A stretch of DNA of 64,000 nucleotides from JAGVSR01 sp964458265 (GCA_964458265.1 CAYWIF010000016.1:1-64000); one strand, 5' to 3'. Positions 1-9,196 are shown, counted from the stretch's first letter. Notes: generated by a model not told the origin, from the letters alone. A program made the numbers and translations.

Positions 1-587
1 ACTTCGTTTACGAGGGCTACAACGGCGTTCTGTGCGTCGAAGCGGGCGGTCCGCCTGCGGGCACGGGCTGCGGCGGGTATGTCGTCGGCCAGACCGTGAA
101 GCTTCTCAAGGAGCATCACCTGCTGGACGAAACCGATGTCGTGATCTTCGACGTGCTGGGAGACGTGGTGTGCGGCGGGTTCGCGTCGCCGCTGCAGCAC
201 GCGGAACGCGGGCTCATCGTTTGCGCGAACGATTTCGACAGCATTTTCGCGATGAACCGGATCGCGGCGGCGATCCAGGCGAAGGCCAAGAATTACGGAA
301 TACGGATTGGCGGCGTCATCGCCAACCGCTCGAAGGCGACAGATCAGATCTACCGGTTCAACGAAGAGATCGGATTGGCGCGTCTGGCTCACTTCCCGGA
401 CCTCGACGTGATCCGCCGCTCCCGGCTGAAGAAGTCGACGCTGTTCGAGATGGAGCCGTCGCCGGAGCTTGAAGCCGTTCAGCAAGAATATCTGCGGCTG
501 GCGGCTTCGTTGTGGGCGGGCACCGTACCGCTCGACGCACGGCCGATGAAGGATCGCGAGATCTTCGATTTCCTGGGGTACGACTGA
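1..587 (+). CDS. bchL: Light-independent protochlorophyllide reductase ATP-binding subunit BchL (3' part)
   Basis: C-terminal part of BchL, the NifH-like iron protein that passes electrons to BchNB for dark protochlorophyllide reduction. The reading frame is open from base 3 to the TGA at 585-587, so the gene starts outside the window and its P-loop is not visible. About 194 residues are seen. Two cysteines stand in the contexts TGCGGYVVGQ and DVVCGGFASP, which are the family's two [4Fe-4S] ligands bridging the homodimer. The C-terminus ending EIFDFLGYD is typical of BchL rather than NifH or BchX. The stop overlaps the bchM start (TGATG), which indicates translational coupling within the bch-puh superoperon. 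Confidence 0.96.
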   Translation, partial: FVYEGYNGVLCVEAGGPPAGTGCGGYVVGQTVKLLKEHHLLDETDVVIFDVLGDVVCGGFASPLQHAERGLIVCANDFDSIFAMNRIAAAIQAKAKNYGIRIGGVIANRSKATDQIYRFNEEIGLARLAHFPDLDVIRRSRLKKSTLFEMEPSPELEAVQQEYLRLAASLWAGTVPLDARPMKDREIFDFLGYD

Positions 588-1309
588 TGCATACGCTTTC
601 CTATCGCCAGCGGCGCAGTGAATTGCAGACGTACTTCGACCGGACAGCGTCGGAGACGTGGGCGCGGTTGACGTCGGATGCGCCGGTCAGCGGTATTCGC
701 CGCACGGTGCGGGCCGGCCGGGACCGGATGCGGGCGACGCTTCTCGACTGGATGCCGGCCGATCTTTCAGGCTGCCGCGTGCTCGATGCGGGGTGCGGGA
801 CGGGATCGATGTCGTTCGAAGCCGCGCGGCGCGGTGCCGATGTGGTCGCGATCGATCTGGCCGAGACACTTGTGACGCTCGCTGCGGAGCGGACTGCGAA
901 ATTGCGTTCAGAGCTGCCGTCGCGGGAGGGGTACGGCTCGATCCAGTTCCATGTCGGAGACATGCTCGATCCGGCGCTTGGCCGCTTCGATTATGCCGTC
1001 GCCATGGATTCACTGATCCACTACCGGTCGGCCGACATGGTTGCCATGCTTGGACGGCTCGCTGCGAACGTCGAGCGGGGGATGATCTTCACCTTCGCTC
1101 CCCGGACGCCGGCTCTGACGTTGATGCACGCGGTCGGCCGTTTCTTCCCCAGGCAGGACCGAGCCCCGGCCATCGAGCCGGTCGATGCCGGCGAACTCCG
1201 CCGGCATATCGCGGCAGAGCCGGCACTTTCGACTTTCCGCGAAACCAACGACGCCCGCGTGGATAGCGGTTTTTATGTTTCGGCGGCGATGGAGCTTCGC
1301 AGGGTATGA
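587..1309 (+). CDS. bchM: Magnesium-protoporphyrin IX O-methyltransferase BchM
   Basis: Transfers a methyl group from SAM to the ring C propionate of Mg-protoporphyrin IX, the step before the AcsF cyclase. The protein is 240 residues, the usual family length. The SAM-binding motif VLDAGCGTG lies at about residues 65-73, followed by the acidic ribose-binding VVAIDLAE. The ATG at 587 is chosen because it overlaps the bchL stop. An in-frame upstream start at 512 would lie deep inside bchL and is unlikely. The 3' end overlaps lhaA by ATGA. Family placement rests on the methyltransferase fold and on its position between bchL and lhaA. Confidence 0.95.
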   Translation: MHTLSYRQRRSELQTYFDRTASETWARLTSDAPVSGIRRTVRAGRDRMRATLLDWMPADLSGCRVLDAGCGTGSMSFEAARRGADVVAIDLAETLVTLAAERTAKLRSELPSREGYGSIQFHVGDMLDPALGRFDYAVAMDSLIHYRSADMVAMLGRLAANVERGMIFTFAPRTPALTLMHAVGRFFPRQDRAPAIEPVDAGELRRHIAAEPALSTFRETNDARVDSGFYVSAAMELRRV

Positions 1310-2742
1310 AGGGCTTCAACGACAAGCTGGCGCGGACGTGGGTGAATGTGAGCCCGCGCTTCCTGCCGTTTGCGGACGCGGCGTCGGCAGAATTGCCGCT
1401 CGGCCGTCTGCTGCGCTTGTCGTTGTTCCAGGTTTCGGTGGCGATGGCCTTCGTGCTGCTCAACGGCACGCTCAACCGCGTGATGATCGTTGAGCTTGGC
1501 GTGCCGACCTTCGTGGTGGCCATTGCGGTGTCGCTGCCGCTGCTGTTTGCACCCTTCAGGGCGTTGATCGGATTCAAGTCCGATACGCACCGGTCGGTCC
1601 TCGGCTGGAAGCGGGCGCCGTTCATCTGGTTCGGATCGTTGCTGCAGTTCGGCGGGCTCGCGATCATGCCGTTCGCGCTGATCCTCCTCTCTGGCGACAC
1701 GACCGGGCCAGCGTGGATCGGGTATGCTGGTGCGGCGCTGGCATTCCTGTTGGTCGGCGCGGGGCTGCATACGACACAGACCGCGGGGCTGGCTCTGGCG
1801 ACGGACATCGCGCCGGAGGATGCGCGGCCGCGGGTGGTGGCCTTCCTCTACGTGATGCTGCTCGTCGGCATGGTGGTGAGTTCGATCGTGCTGGGCTGGC
1901 TACTGTCCGAATTCAGCCAGCTTCGCCTCATTCAGGTGGTGCAGGGCGCGGCTGCTGTGACGATGATCCTGAATGTCGTGGCGCTGTGGAAACAAGAGGT
2001 GCGCGATCCGTCACGGACCCGCGGACGTGCTGCCGATGCGCCGGGATTCATGGAGAGCTGGCGCGAGTTGGCCCAATCCGGTCCGTGGACGCGCGTGCTG
2101 ATCAGCGTCGGGCTCGGCACGGCCGCCTTCAGCATGCAGGACATTCTTCTGGAGCCCTACGGCGGCGAAATTCTGCATCTGTCGGTCGGGCAAACGACGG
2201 CGCTGACCGGGTTCCTCGCATGCGGGACACTGCTCGGGTTCGTCGTGGCTTCTGGCGCATTGACGTCGGGCTTCGATCCGTTCCGGTTGGCCGCTCTGGG
2301 TGCGGTGGCTGGTCTCTTCGCGTTTCCTGCGGTCATCCTTTCGGCGCACGTGGAGTCGGTGCAACTGTTCCGCGCCGGCACGATGCTGATCGGATTTGGC
2401 AGCGGGCTGTTCTCGGTCGGCACGCTGACGGCCGCGATGAACATGTCGACGGGGGCTAACAACGGTTTGGCGCTCGGCGCATGGGGCGCGGTGCAGGCGA
2501 CGGCGGCCGGTACGGCGATCGCGCTCGGCGGCATCATCCGCGACGGCGTCAATGCGCTTGCCGCTTCGGGCCAGCTCGGGGAAGGGCTCGGCGGCGCCGC
2601 GACGGGCTACACCGCGGTCTACCATCTCGAGATTATTCTGCTTTTCGCAACGCTCATCGCCATCGGACCGCTCGCCGGTCTGGAGCGAATGAACAGGACA
2701 CGCATGTCCGGAAAATTCGGCCTCGCCGAATTTCCCGGTTAG
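1306..2742 (+). CDS. lhaA: PucC/LhaA-family light-harvesting assembly membrane protein
   Basis: A 478-residue polytopic protein of the PucC/BCD branch of the major facilitator superfamily, with about 12 hydrophobic segments. These proteins help assemble light-harvesting complexes and are thought to deliver bacteriochlorophyll to LH1. The position between bchM and puhA is the classical place of lhaA (orf428-type) in purple bacteria, which favours LhaA over the LH2-specific PucC. The motif region VGAGLHTTQTAGLALATD is typical of the family. It starts by ATGA overlap with bchM and lies 25 bases before puhA. Transcription of puhA in relatives often starts inside this gene, but I do not identify such a promoter here. 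Confidence 0.93.
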   Translation: MKGFNDKLARTWVNVSPRFLPFADAASAELPLGRLLRLSLFQVSVAMAFVLLNGTLNRVMIVELGVPTFVVAIAVSLPLLFAPFRALIGFKSDTHRSVLGWKRAPFIWFGSLLQFGGLAIMPFALILLSGDTTGPAWIGYAGAALAFLLVGAGLHTTQTAGLALATDIAPEDARPRVVAFLYVMLLVGMVVSSIVLGWLLSEFSQLRLIQVVQGAAAVTMILNVVALWKQEVRDPSRTRGRAADAPGFMESWRELAQSGPWTRVLISVGLGTAAFSMQDILLEPYGGEILHLSVGQTTALTGFLACGTLLGFVVASGALTSGFDPFRLAALGAVAGLFAFPAVILSAHVESVQLFRAGTMLIGFGSGLFSVGTLTAAMNMSTGANNGLALGAWGAVQATAAGTAIALGGIIRDGVNALAASGQLGEGLGGAATGYTAVYHLEIILLFATLIAIGPLAGLERMNRTRMSGKFGLAEFPG

Positions 2743-2767
2743 CTCAGGACTTCCATGGAGGTGAACT

Positions 2768-3547
2768 ATGAAGGGTGAAATTATTGGCAACTTCGATGTC
2801 GCCCAGGTCACGTTGTACGTGTTCTGGATTTTCTTCATCGGGCTGATTTTCTATCTCCAGCGCGAGACTCGCCGCGAGGGCTATCCGCTCTTCTCCGAGC
2901 CGTCGAACACGCTGAAGCCGGGCGACCCGTATTTCATTCCGGAGGCAAAGGTCTTCAAGCTGCCGCACGGCGGCGAGGCGACGGCGCCCAACGGCAAATG
3001 GGATCAGCGGCCGATCAAGGGCGAGAAAATCGCCGTGTGGCCCGGCGCGCCAATCGAGCCGACGGGTGATCCGATGCTCGCGGAAATCGGTCCCGGCTCT
3101 TATGCGGAACGCGCCAACGTTCCGGACCGGATGGTCGACGGCAGCGCCAAGATCGTCCCATTCCGCGTGGCGTCGAATTTCGCGGTCAACGTCGAAGATC
3201 GCGATCCGCGCGGATTTGCCGTCGTCGGCGCGAACGGGGTTTCTGTCGGGACGATCAAGGATATCTGGATCGACCGCTCGGAAATCCTCATCCGCTACCT
3301 CGAAGCCGACCTCAACGCGGCCGGTGGCGTGGCAGGCCGTTCGGTCCTCATTCCGATGACGTTCCTGAAGATCGACAGCCGCCGCGGCACCGTGAACGTG
3401 AAGGCTCTGATGGGATCGCAGTTCGGTAATGTGCCGGCGCTGGCGAACCCGGATCAGATCACACTGCTCGAAGAGGAAAAGGTAACGGCCTACTACGGCG
3501 CCGGCACCCTTTATGCCGATCCCTCGCGCGCGGAGCCAATGCTGTGA
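2768..3547 (+). CDS. puhA: Photosynthetic reaction centre H subunit
   Basis: Reaction-centre H subunit, 259 residues, the normal length. A single N-terminal transmembrane helix (about residues 12-30) is followed by a large cytoplasmic PRC-barrel domain that caps the L/M core and shapes proton delivery to QB. A strong ribosome-binding site (GGAGGTGA) sits 5 bases before the ATG, much better than its neighbours have, in line with a need for stoichiometric expression. The stop overlaps the GTG start of puhB. Confidence 0.97.
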   Translation: MKGEIIGNFDVAQVTLYVFWIFFIGLIFYLQRETRREGYPLFSEPSNTLKPGDPYFIPEAKVFKLPHGGEATAPNGKWDQRPIKGEKIAVWPGAPIEPTGDPMLAEIGPGSYAERANVPDRMVDGSAKIVPFRVASNFAVNVEDRDPRGFAVVGANGVSVGTIKDIWIDRSEILIRYLEADLNAAGGVAGRSVLIPMTFLKIDSRRGTVNVKALMGSQFGNVPALANPDQITLLEEEKVTAYYGAGTLYADPSRAEPML

Positions 3548-4215
3548 GTCAAGAGTTCGAACACGAGCCCATTCCCGGGCTGCCCGCAAACCTGCCGGAG
3601 GGGGAACAGATCCTCTGGCAGGGTTCCCCATCCGCTGCAGCCACAGCATGGAGCGTGCTGCATATCGGCTGGGTGGGCGCCTATTTCGCCGTTCTCCTGA
3701 TCTGGCGGTTGTTCGCGGGTCTGTCGGACGGCCACACCCTCACGCAAATCGCATTCGACAGCATCCCGCTAACCGCGGTTGCGGTGGCTGCGATCTGCAT
3801 TCTCGCGTTGGTCGCGCGTCTCATCGCGCGGACGACGATCTACACGATTACCAACCGCCGCGTCGTGATGCGCTTCGGGGTGGCACTTCCGATCTCCGTC
3901 AATGTGCCGTTCAAAGCGATCCGCAGCGCGGGAGCCGCTTTGCGTGGCGACGGGACGGGTGACGTGGCGCTCGAAGTCGACGATCTCGGGCGGCTCTCGT
4001 ACTTCCATCTCTGGCCGCATACGCGGGCCTGGCATGTGCGCAAGGCGCAACCGTCACTGCGCGCTTTGCCCGATGCGCAGAACGTAGCGACGCTCCTGTC
4101 GCGCGCGCTGCATACGGCAGTGGGTTCGGCGGAGAAGGCGGTTCGGCCTCAGGCGGCCGTGCGGCCAGCGGCAGCACAGACGGCACCTGGCGGCGCCACG
4201 CCAGCGGCCGCGTAA
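3544..4215 (+). CDS. puhB: Photosynthetic complex assembly protein PuhB
   Basis: A 223-residue membrane protein starting with GTG that overlaps the puhA stop. Two or more hydrophobic segments at about residues 40-60 and 75-100 precede a bacterial PH-like domain containing TIYTITNRRVVMRFG. The C-terminus is a low-complexity Ala/Pro-rich tail from about residue 195. In Rhodobacter capsulatus PuhB is required for efficient reaction-centre assembly. Function here is inferred from sequence type and gene order. Confidence 0.92.
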   Translation: MSQEFEHEPIPGLPANLPEGEQILWQGSPSAAATAWSVLHIGWVGAYFAVLLIWRLFAGLSDGHTLTQIAFDSIPLTAVAVAAICILALVARLIARTTIYTITNRRVVMRFGVALPISVNVPFKAIRSAGAALRGDGTGDVALEVDDLGRLSYFHLWPHTRAWHVRKAQPSLRALPDAQNVATLLSRALHTAVGSAEKAVRPQAAVRPAAAQTAPGGATPAAA

Positions 4216-4233
4216 ACCTGAAGGAGAACCGCC

Positions 4234-4695
4234 GTGCACGAAGAAGCCATCGACGCCAAGCCATTTCCCAGAGGCATGCTGATCGCAGCGGCCGCGATGA
4301 TCGGCCTGTCGATCGTGTTGGCCGGATCTGCACGGCTGTGGGACTTCGGGGCGACGCGGGTCGCGTACGCGCCCGTGGCGGATCAACGCGACCTCCACTT
4401 CACGGATCTGGAGGCCGGCTCGGTCGGCGTCGTCGATGCCGACCGCCAGCAGCAGATCGCGGAACTGAAGCCCGGTGAAGACGGCTTCGTCCGCGTGGTG
4501 ATGCGCAGCATGGCCCGTGACCGCGCGGTCGCGGGCATTCAGTCGGACAAGGCGTTCCGCCTCGCCCGGCACAACGACGGTACTCTGTCACTGACTGACT
4601 TGGCGACTGGCGAGGTCGTCATGCTCAATGCGTTCGGGGCCATGAATACCAAGGCCTTCGAACCCTTTCTCGCCTTGGGGAGAACGAAACCATGA
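4234..4695 (+). CDS. puhC: Photosynthetic complex assembly protein PuhC
   Basis: A 153-residue protein with a GTG start preceded by AAGGAGAA. One transmembrane segment (about residues 15-33) is followed by a periplasmic domain ending in a region typical of PuhC (FVRVVMRSMARDR). In relatives PuhC promotes assembly of the RC-LH1 core. Its stop overlaps the next ORF start by ATGA. PuhC proteins are poorly conserved, so assignment leans on position after puhB as well as topology. Confidence 0.9.
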   Translation: MHEEAIDAKPFPRGMLIAAAAMIGLSIVLAGSARLWDFGATRVAYAPVADQRDLHFTDLEAGSVGVVDADRQQQIAELKPGEDGFVRVVMRSMARDRAVAGIQSDKAFRLARHNDGTLSLTDLATGEVVMLNAFGAMNTKAFEPFLALGRTKP

Positions 4696-4997
4696 TGCTT
4701 TCAATCTTTCGCGGACCGCCACCCGAAGTGGTCAGTTGCACCATTGAAATCGAGAACACGTTCGAGAGCCTGCATGCGCACGTCGACCTGCACGGCACGA
4801 AGCCGGTGGAAGCGGGCGATGAAGTTCTCGTGCACGGCGATCCCATCCGCGTGCCCTACGGCGAGAAAGTCGTGCTCAAGCGGCAGGCGACCGTGACGCG
4901 GGCGACGCCCGTCGAGCGTCTGATGACGAAAATCGCCGCCCGGCTGGAATTCACCGAACTCTACGAAGTGAGTTTTTCTTCGGGGAGGAAGCTATGA
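4692..4997 (+). CDS. Conserved hypothetical protein of the puh-acsF interval
   Basis: A 101-residue soluble protein, translationally coupled to puhC upstream (ATGA overlap) and to acsF downstream (TATGA overlap). No transmembrane segment, signal peptide or metal-ligand cluster is visible. It is fairly acidic, with a beta-strand-like pattern and a short LYEVSFSSGRKL tail. From memory, ORFs of about 100 residues occupy the same slot in other alphaproteobacterial photosynthesis clusters. They are small enough to be a partner of the cyclase or an assembly factor. No function is claimed. Confidence 0.85.
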   Translation: MMLSIFRGPPPEVVSCTIEIENTFESLHAHVDLHGTKPVEAGDEVLVHGDPIRVPYGEKVVLKRQATVTRATPVERLMTKIAARLEFTELYEVSFSSGRKL

Positions 4998-6064
4998 CCA
5001 TCGAAACATTCGGGCGCACGGCGCCAAACGAGACCACGGCGGCGGCAGCCAGCGAAACGCTGCTCAGCCCACGCTTCTACACGACCGATTTCGAAGAACT
5101 CGACCGGATCGACGTGTCGTCGCTCAGGACCGAGTGGGATGCGCTTTTGGCCGAAATGCGGGCCGACACGAACCGGGGTCATTTCCGGCGAACGGACGCC
5201 TGGGACGACTTCGATCTGAATGCGCTGCCGGAAGGCCTCAGAAAGGAATTTATCGATTTCCTCGTCAGTTCGCTGACATCGGAATTCTCCGGCTGCGTGC
5301 TCTATGCGGAAATGAAGAAGCGCGGCAAGAACAAGGATATTGTCGAGCTCTTCAAATATATGAGCCGCGATGAAGCCAGACATGCCGGCTTTATCAATGA
5401 CACGCTGCGCGATTTCGATATCGGCATCGATCTGGGGTTCCTGACGAAAGCGAAGAAGTACACATTCTTCAAGCCGAAGTTCATCTTCTACGCGACCTAT
5501 CTGTCCGAGAAAATCGGATACGCCCGCTACATTACGATCTTCCGGCATCTGGAGCGGCACCCTGACCGGCGCTTCCACCCGATTTTCAAGTGGTTCGAAA
5601 AGTGGTGCAACGACGAGTTTCGCCACGGCGAAGCGTTCGCGCTCTTGATGCGTTCCAATCCGCATTTGCTGGAGGGCGTGAATAAACTTTGGGTGCGGTT
5701 CTTCGTGCTGGCGGTCTATGCCACGATGTTTGTGCGCGATCACGCCCGGCCCGAATTCCACAAAGCAATCGGAATTGATCCGACGGATTACGATATGCGG
5801 GTATTTCGGCTCACTTCGGAGATTTCCCGCCAAGTTTTTCCGGTCGAGCTTGACATCGAAAATCCGAAATTCCTGCAGAGGCTGCAGAAGTTGCGTGCGA
5901 TCAACGACCGGATCGACGCGCTGGAAGGCCAGGAAGGGATCGGTGCCCGTTTGCGCCGCTTCGGACTTGGCGTGTCGGCCGCCGGAACGTTCGTGCGGAT
6001 GTATCTGATGAAGCCGCGGGACAATCCGCTGCCGCAGCAGATCCGTCTGGAGCCGATCTGGTAA
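4994..6064 (+). CDS. acsF: Aerobic Mg-protoporphyrin IX monomethyl ester oxidative cyclase
   Basis: O2-dependent diiron cyclase that forms ring E of bacteriochlorophyll, acting on the BchM product. The protein is 356 residues, the family size. Diiron ligand motifs are visible: DEARH near residues 126-130 and DEFRHGEAF near 205-213, with further Glu residues in EFSGCVLYAEM. The gene overlaps the preceding small ORF and is 21 bases before puhE. Its presence shows that bacteriochlorophyll can be made under oxic or microoxic conditions. Whether the anaerobic BchE also exists cannot be told from this window. Confidence 0.97.
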   Translation: MTIETFGRTAPNETTAAAASETLLSPRFYTTDFEELDRIDVSSLRTEWDALLAEMRADTNRGHFRRTDAWDDFDLNALPEGLRKEFIDFLVSSLTSEFSGCVLYAEMKKRGKNKDIVELFKYMSRDEARHAGFINDTLRDFDIGIDLGFLTKAKKYTFFKPKFIFYATYLSEKIGYARYITIFRHLERHPDRRFHPIFKWFEKWCNDEFRHGEAFALLMRSNPHLLEGVNKLWVRFFVLAVYATMFVRDHARPEFHKAIGIDPTDYDMRVFRLTSEISRQVFPVELDIENPKFLQRLQKLRAINDRIDALEGQEGIGARLRRFGLGVSAAGTFVRMYLMKPRDNPLPQQIRLEPIW

Positions 6065-6085
6065 GGGACCGAGGGAGAGACATCG

Positions 6086-6937
6086 TTGCTGGACTACGGC
6101 CTACCCGTGCTGTTCGTTTTGTTCGCCTGGTGGTTTCTCACCGGGGCGGTGCTCTACATCGTGGGGCTGCCGCGAAAGACGGTGCGCTGGTCGATGGTCT
6201 CGGCGACGGTCGTCGCTCTTGGCGCAATGATGGCGCTCTGGCTTACGGCCGGCGATACGTCGCCGGCCGCCGCCTACACGGCGTTCCTTGCGGCTCTTTT
6301 CGTCTGGGGCTGGCACGAGGTGAGTTTTCTGACGGGGACCGTTACCGGTCCGCGGACGACGGAAGCGCCGCGCCATTACCGGGGCCGTGCGGAACTATGG
6401 CCGGCAGTCGAGACGCTGCTCTATCACGAGGCCGCCATTCTGCTGACCGGCGCCGCACTGTTTGCGATGCTGTGGGGCTCGCCCAATGACGTCGGCCTTT
6501 GGACGTTCGTCATCCTCTGGGTGATGCGAATCAGCGCCAAGCTCAATGTCTTTCTGGGTGTTCCGAACCTGACGGAAGAATTCCTGCCGGCGCATCTCAC
6601 CTACCTCAAGACCTACTTCTGCCGGCGCGGGATGAACCTGCTTTTTCCCGTGTCGGTGACGTTATCGACCATCGCCACGTGGCTGCTGATTGGGGAGGCC
6701 GGAAATGCCGCCGCCCCATTCGAACAGATCGCTTTCACATTCCTGGCCACCCTCATGGCGCTGGCGCTGATCGAGCACTGGTTCCTGGTGGTGCCGTTGC
6801 CATCGGCCGCGCTGTGGTCCTGGGGTCTTGCATCGCGACAGGATCGCGGCGGCGCTGACGCATCGCCAGGCCTGTCGCGTGCCGCCGTCACCGTCAAACC
6901 CGATCCGCCTCAACCCGTGAGTGCCACCATCTTCTAG
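6086..6937 (+). CDS. puhE: Photosynthetic complex assembly protein PuhE
   Basis: A 283-residue polytopic membrane protein (about seven hydrophobic segments) of the DUF3623 / photosynthetic complex assembly protein 2 family. The TTG start at 6086 follows GAGGGAGAGA at suitable spacing. In Rhodobacter capsulatus PuhE influences bacteriochlorophyll production and RC-LH1 levels. The motif WHEVSFLTGTVTGPR is characteristic. It is the last puh gene before hemA, and 56 non-coding bases separate the two. Confidence 0.92.
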   Translation: MLDYGLPVLFVLFAWWFLTGAVLYIVGLPRKTVRWSMVSATVVALGAMMALWLTAGDTSPAAAYTAFLAALFVWGWHEVSFLTGTVTGPRTTEAPRHYRGRAELWPAVETLLYHEAAILLTGAALFAMLWGSPNDVGLWTFVILWVMRISAKLNVFLGVPNLTEEFLPAHLTYLKTYFCRRGMNLLFPVSVTLSTIATWLLIGEAGNAAAPFEQIAFTFLATLMALALIEHWFLVVPLPSAALWSWGLASRQDRGGADASPGLSRAAVTVKPDPPQPVSATIF

Positions 6938-6993
6938 ACTACCGGCTGTGCCTTTCGAGCGGCCGTAAGCGTGAAAGAAACCGGAGAAGAACA

Positions 6994-8226
6994 ATGGACT
7001 ACCTGTCGATCTTCCGCGAGCAACTCGACGGTCTCAGGGCCGAAGGACGCTACCGAGTCTTCGCGGACTTGAAACGGCAGTGCGGTTCGTTTCCCACGGC
7101 CCTGCATCATTCGCAGGCCGGTACGCGCGCAATCACTGTCTGGTGCTCCAACGACTATCTCGGGATGGGGCAGAATCCGGCGGTGCTGGCAGCAATGCAC
7201 AAGGCGATCGACGAGGCGGGTGCAGGCTCTGGTGGCACGCGCAATATTTCCGGCACCACGCATTATCACGTCGAACTCGAATATGAGATCGCCGACCTGC
7301 ACGGCAAGGAATCGGCGCTGCTTTTCACATCGGCTTACGTGGCCAACGAAGCAACGCTGTCGACGCTCCAGCGGCTCATCCCGGGCATCATTGTTTTCTC
7401 GGACGAGAAGAACCACGCCTCGATGATCGAAGGCATCCGGCATGGCAACGGGCCGAAGAAGATATTCCGGCACAATGATGTCGAGGACCTGGAAAAGAAG
7501 CTGAAAGAGGCGCCGATCGGTTCGCCGAAGCTGATCGTGTTCGAGAGCGTCTATTCGATGGACGGTCACATCGCGCCTATCGCCGCCATTTGCGATCTGG
7601 CCAAGAAATACGGTGCCATGACCTACCTCGACGAGGTGCATGCGGTGGGCCTTTATGGCCCGCGCGGCGGCGGCATTGCCGAGCGCGAAGGCCTGATGGA
7701 CCGAATCGACATCATCAACGGCACGCTTGCGAAGGGTTTCGGCGTGATGGGCGGCTATATCGCGGCGAAACGCGATATCTGCGACGCGATCCGCTCGTTC
7801 GCTTCAGGCTTTATTTTCTCGACATCGCTGGCGCCGGCGATCACGGCGGGAGCACTTGCCAGTATGCGGCACCTCAAGGCCAGCACGGTGGAACGCGAGC
7901 GGCATCAGGAGCGGGCGCGCACCTTGAAAACGAAACTCAAGGACGCGAACATTCCGTTCATGGCCAATCCCAGCCACATCGTGCCGGTGATGGTCGGCGA
8001 TCCTGTACACTGCAAGGCGGTGACGGATACGCTGCTCGGCCATTACGGCATTTATGTGCAGCCGATCAATTATCCGACCGTGCCGAAGGGAACCGAGCGG
8101 ATGCGGCTGACGCCGGGACCGACGCACACCGACCAGCAGATGGCGGTTCTGGTGGCGGCTCTCAGCGATCTTTGGAATGCCTGCCCAATGGCGAACGGCA
8201 AGTTCGTGCGGCTGGCCGCCGAGTAG
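6994..8226 (+). CDS. hemA: 5-aminolevulinate synthase
   Basis: PLP enzyme condensing glycine and succinyl-CoA to 5-aminolevulinate (Shemin pathway), the committed step for both haem and bacteriochlorophyll. It is 410 residues, as in other alphaproteobacteria. The PLP lysine is in the motif GTLAKGFG near residue 247, and the PLP-pairing Asp is in YLDEVHAVGLYG. A ribosome-binding site GGAGAAGAA precedes the ATG. Linkage to puhE is common in phototrophic alphaproteobacteria and suggests co-regulation with pigment synthesis. A second ALAS isozyme elsewhere cannot be excluded. Confidence 0.97.
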   Translation: MDYLSIFREQLDGLRAEGRYRVFADLKRQCGSFPTALHHSQAGTRAITVWCSNDYLGMGQNPAVLAAMHKAIDEAGAGSGGTRNISGTTHYHVELEYEIADLHGKESALLFTSAYVANEATLSTLQRLIPGIIVFSDEKNHASMIEGIRHGNGPKKIFRHNDVEDLEKKLKEAPIGSPKLIVFESVYSMDGHIAPIAAICDLAKKYGAMTYLDEVHAVGLYGPRGGGIAEREGLMDRIDIINGTLAKGFGVMGGYIAAKRDICDAIRSFASGFIFSTSLAPAITAGALASMRHLKASTVERERHQERARTLKTKLKDANIPFMANPSHIVPVMVGDPVHCKAVTDTLLGHYGIYVQPINYPTVPKGTERMRLTPGPTHTDQQMAVLVAALSDLWNACPMANGKFVRLAAE

Positions 8227-8315
8227 GGACGCTGTTCGGGGTCTGGTTACGGTTGGTGGACGCGTAGGACATCCTGGCGCTTGATCGGCGCGCGTGTGTT
8301 CTCTACGCACGATCC

Positions 8316-9185
8316 ATGCAGGATCGAGCGCCCATTCCAATTCTCCAATCAATTGCTCCGCTGGCACAGAAGCGAAGTGCGTGGCTCGTGGATATTTGGG
8401 GCGTGATGCATAACGGCGTCTCGCCGTTTCTCAACGCTGCTGAGGCGTGCGAACGGTTCCGCAAAGCCGGCGGCACGGTGCTGTTATTGTCGAATGCGCC
8501 GCGGCCCGCCGCTTCGGTGGTGGAGCAACTCGATCGGATCGGCGTCCCGCGCGGATCCTACGATGCGATTTTGACGTCGGGGGATGCGTCGCGGGACATG
8601 ATCGTGCGTGAGGCCGGAGCAGGACGGATGCTTGGCCATATCGGACCGGAGAGAGACCGGGGCCTATTCGGACCTGATGTCAGCGTTGTGCCGCTCCAGA
8701 AAGCCGAGACGGTTGTCTGTTCGGGTCTGTTCGACGACGAGCGCGAGACGCCGGAGACGTATCTGGAAGTTCTGGCGCACCTCAAGAAGCGGGGTGCGGA
8801 CATGATTTGTGCCAATCCCGATCTGACTGTGGAGCGCGGCGGGCGGATCATCTACTGCGCCGGTGCGCTGGCCAAGGCGTACGAAGACATGGGCGGTCAG
8901 GTTGCGTACGCCGGGAAGCCCCATCTGCCGGTCTATGATCTTGCCTTCGAACGGCTGGCCGCATTGCGCAATGAACCGGTCGCACGGGATCGCGTGCTGG
9001 CGATCGGTGACGGAGTGGGCACGGACATTGCGGGGGCGGCAGCCGCGGGCATCGATTCCGTCTATATCGCCAGCGGGGTGCATGCCGGGCCGGGCGGGCG
9101 CATCGATGAAGCGACTTTGGAGGAAATTTTCGCCGGTGTGGCTGGCCGTCCGATCGCGGCCATGAACGGTTTGGCCTGGGTGTGA
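8316..9185 (+). CDS. HAD-superfamily class IIA hydrolase (TIGR01459-like)
   Basis: A 289-residue phosphatase-like protein. HAD motif I appears as DIWGVMHNG (about residues 26-34; the nucleophile Asp is present), motif II as LLSNAPRP, and motif IV as AIGDGVGTDIAGA near residue 229. This matches the NagD/PGP-like class IIA branch, whose alphaproteobacterial members (TIGR01459) have unknown substrates. It stands alone: 89 bases after hemA and convergent with cfa. It may be a sugar- or nucleotide-phosphate phosphatase, which is inference only. Confidence 0.85.
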   Translation: MQDRAPIPILQSIAPLAQKRSAWLVDIWGVMHNGVSPFLNAAEACERFRKAGGTVLLLSNAPRPAASVVEQLDRIGVPRGSYDAILTSGDASRDMIVREAGAGRMLGHIGPERDRGLFGPDVSVVPLQKAETVVCSGLFDDERETPETYLEVLAHLKKRGADMICANPDLTVERGGRIIYCAGALAKAYEDMGGQVAYAGKPHLPVYDLAFERLAALRNEPVARDRVLAIGDGVGTDIAGAAAAGIDSVYIASGVHAGPGGRIDEATLEEIFAGVAGRPIAAMNGLAWV

Positions 9186-9196
9186 CGGCACCGGGT

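Noticed and set aside
1..8226. PpsR/CrtJ-type (TGT-N12-ACA) operators near the photosynthesis genes
   Set aside because: Intergenic gaps inside this superoperon are very short and I could not find a convincing pair; the controlling promoter probably lies upstream of the window.
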